51,358 nt of DNA, taken from the NCBI GenBank assembly GCA_028343315.1, contig JAOLYI010000003.1, positions 1 through 51,358 on the forward strand. Reading direction: 5' to 3'. The DNA is from Candidatus Pelagibacter sp. Its GTDB lineage: Bacteria > Pseudomonadota > Alphaproteobacteria > Pelagibacterales > Pelagibacteraceae. Position numbers and translations under genes: made by a program. The notes under the pieces were generated by a model. It was not told the DNA's origin, ran no database searches, and saw only the letters and a list, made by a program, of their open reading frames with translations. This document shows positions 50,357 to 51,358 of this stretch, piece by piece; position 1 is the stretch's first letter, and each line of letters opens with the position of its first letter.

Positions 50357-51199
50357 ATGGAATCAAAAGAACTTACTATTGTAATTGTTACATTTAAAAG
50401 TGAGGAAAAAATATTAAATTGTTTGAAGTCAATTTCGAACGAGATTTCGGTTTTAGTTGTAGAAAATTCCAATAATGCTAATTTTAAAAGAAAAATTGAA
50501 AATAATTTTACTAATGTAAATTGTATTCTCACCGGTGAAAATAAAGGCTACTCAACAGCAAACAATATAGGATTAAAACTTGTAAAGACAAAGTACGCAC
50601 TTGTATTAAATCCAGATACAATTTTAAACAAAGATGCAATAAATTTTTTTTTAAGAGATGCTGACTTAGTTAAAGATTTCTGGCTTATTGGTCCAGCTAA
50701 TGATCAAATGACAAACTTAGAATTTAAAGAAAATAATTTAAAAGAAGTAGATAATCTTAAAGGTTTTGCAATTTTTTTTAATATGTCAAAATTTAATCGA
50801 GAGTTTTTTGACGAGAATTTTTTTCTTTTTTTTGAAGAAATTGATCTTTGTAAAAGAGTTAAAAGAAATAATGGTAAGATTTATTTAGATAAAAAAATTA
50901 TTATTAAACATGAAGGAAGTGGTTCCGTAAATACATTAAATAAATATAGCACTTTAGAGTTAGAAAAAAATAGAAACTGGCATTGGATGTGGTCAACTTT
51001 TTATTATCAAAAAAAATATAAAGGTTTTTTTTTAGCTTTTGTTGTAATATTTCCTAAATTAGTATCTGCTGTTATCAAAACTTTATTTTATTCTTTGATT
51101 TTTAAAAAAGAAAAGAGAGATATTTATTTTTGTAGATTAAGTGGTATTTTTAATTCTATTCTAGGTAAAAGATCTTGGTATCGCCCAGCTATAGATTGA
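50357..51199 (+). CDS. GT2-family glycosyltransferase (rhamnosyltransferase-like)
   Basis: This 280-residue protein has the GT-A start LTIVIVTFKSEEKILNCLKSI, NKGYSTANNIGLKL and YALVLNPDTILN with the DxD-like Asp. FFLFFEEIDLCKRVKRNNGKI is the FEEIDLC acceptor block typical of WbbL-type rhamnosyltransferases. A hydrophobic C-terminal segment (FFLAFVVIFPKLVSAVIKTLFYSL) suggests membrane association. Divergent from the rhamnose synthesis genes, it is likely to use their product. Confidence 0.88.
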   Translation: MESKELTIVIVTFKSEEKILNCLKSISNEISVLVVENSNNANFKRKIENNFTNVNCILTGENKGYSTANNIGLKLVKTKYALVLNPDTILNKDAINFFLRDADLVKDFWLIGPANDQMTNLEFKENNLKEVDNLKGFAIFFNMSKFNREFFDENFFLFFEEIDLCKRVKRNNGKIYLDKKIIIKHEGSGSVNTLNKYSTLELEKNRNWHWMWSTFYYQKKYKGFFLAFVVIFPKLVSAVIKTLFYSLIFKKEKRDIYFCRLSGIFNSILGKRSWYRPAID

Positions 51200-51230
51200 T
51201 TTATTGAATTTTAAAATATAAAAAATTATA

Positions 51231-51358
51231 ATGTCAATAAAAAATAAAATTGTTGTCACAGGTGGTGCTGGATTTGTTGGCACTAATTTAATTAAATTAT
51301 TTTTAAAAAAAACAAAGTATAAAATTATAAGTATTGATAATTATTCCTCTGGAAGAAC
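51231..51358 (+). CDS. NAD-dependent nucleotide-sugar epimerase, N-terminal part (cut by window end)
   Basis: The ATG at 51231 opens an extended-SDR frame with VTGGAGFVGTNLIKLF and then IISIDNYSSGR, which is the nucleotide-sugar epimerase/dehydratase pattern. Only 42 residues are inside the window. It follows the GT2 gene by 31 bases on the same strand. The sugar specificity cannot be read. Confidence 0.8.
   Translation, partial: MSIKNKIVVTGGAGFVGTNLIKLFLKKTKYKIISIDNYSSGR

Noticed and set aside
1..51358. CRISPR arrays, insertion sequences, prophage genes, glycine or SAM riboswitches
   Set aside because: Reading through the window I found no regularly spaced repeats, transposase or phage genes, and no riboswitch-like conserved leader; intergenic gaps are mostly too short for them.

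Overview
This window looks like a chromosomal segment of a SAR11-clade alphaproteobacterium (Candidatus Pelagibacter or a close relative). The DNA is strongly AT-rich and AT-rich codons dominate. Genes are packed with TAATG or ATGA stop/start overlaps, and no intergenic gap exceeds about 160 bases. The gene content also fits SAR11: aprM-aprB-aprA, a CADD-type pABA synthase, taurine and TRAP transporters, and a variable surface-polysaccharide region. This assignment is an inference from style and content; no rRNA is present.

Region 1 (1-11.5 kb) holds the end of a cystathionine beta-lyase gene, an MFS transporter, a CADD-family protein with a small HxGH nucleotidyltransferase, and aprMBA (APS reductase, probably run as a sulfite oxidase). 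It continues with a TauE/TSUP exporter, a HIT protein, SuyAB (3-sulfolactate sulfo-lyase) on the minus strand, and Xsc (sulfoacetaldehyde acetyltransferase) on the plus strand. Region 2 (11.5-18.4 kb) has an SxtJ / DUF5989 / carbamoyltransferase module, an M23-like peptidase with an altered zinc site, two paralogous SDR dehydrogenases, a TerC membrane protein and a GMC oxidoreductase. Region 3 (18.4-23.9 kb) is a TRAP transporter followed by an HpsN-like sulfopropanediol dehydrogenase and a zinc alcohol dehydrogenase. Region 4 (23.9-30.6 kb) is mixed: a GT17 glycosyltransferase, an ABM protein, a GNAT protein, an acyl-CoA dehydrogenase / acyl-CoA ligase pair, a deacetylase-like protein and a methyltransferase. 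Region 5 (30.6-44.1 kb) is a taurine locus. The minus strand reads tauA, tauB, tauC with a very long N-terminal extension, a racemase, small exported proteins, an Ldh2/ComC-like dehydrogenase and a phosphotransacetylase. The plus strand reads a taurine-type aminotransferase, alanine dehydrogenase and a dimethylglycine-dehydrogenase-like enzyme. Region 6 (44.1 kb to the end) is surface polysaccharide synthesis: an elongator tRNA-Met, glycosyltransferases, a methyltransferase, DUF4422 and a complete dTDP-L-rhamnose set (rfbB, A, D, C).

Read together, most of the first 44 kb looks like a distributed organosulfonate system. Taurine would enter by TauABC. Tpa plus Ald would convert it to sulfoacetaldehyde, Xsc to acetyl phosphate and sulfite, and Pta to acetyl-CoA. 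2,3-Dihydroxypropane-1-sulfonate (DHPS) would enter by the TRAP system and be oxidised by HpsN to sulfolactate. SuyAB would then split sulfolactate to pyruvate and sulfite, with the SDR, ADH and ComC-like enzymes adjusting stereochemistry. Sulfite would be exported by the TSUP protein or oxidised to APS by AprBA. No ATP sulfurylase is visible, and no transcriptional regulator is recognisable anywhere in the window. Enzyme families are read from sequence. Substrates are inferred from families and context.
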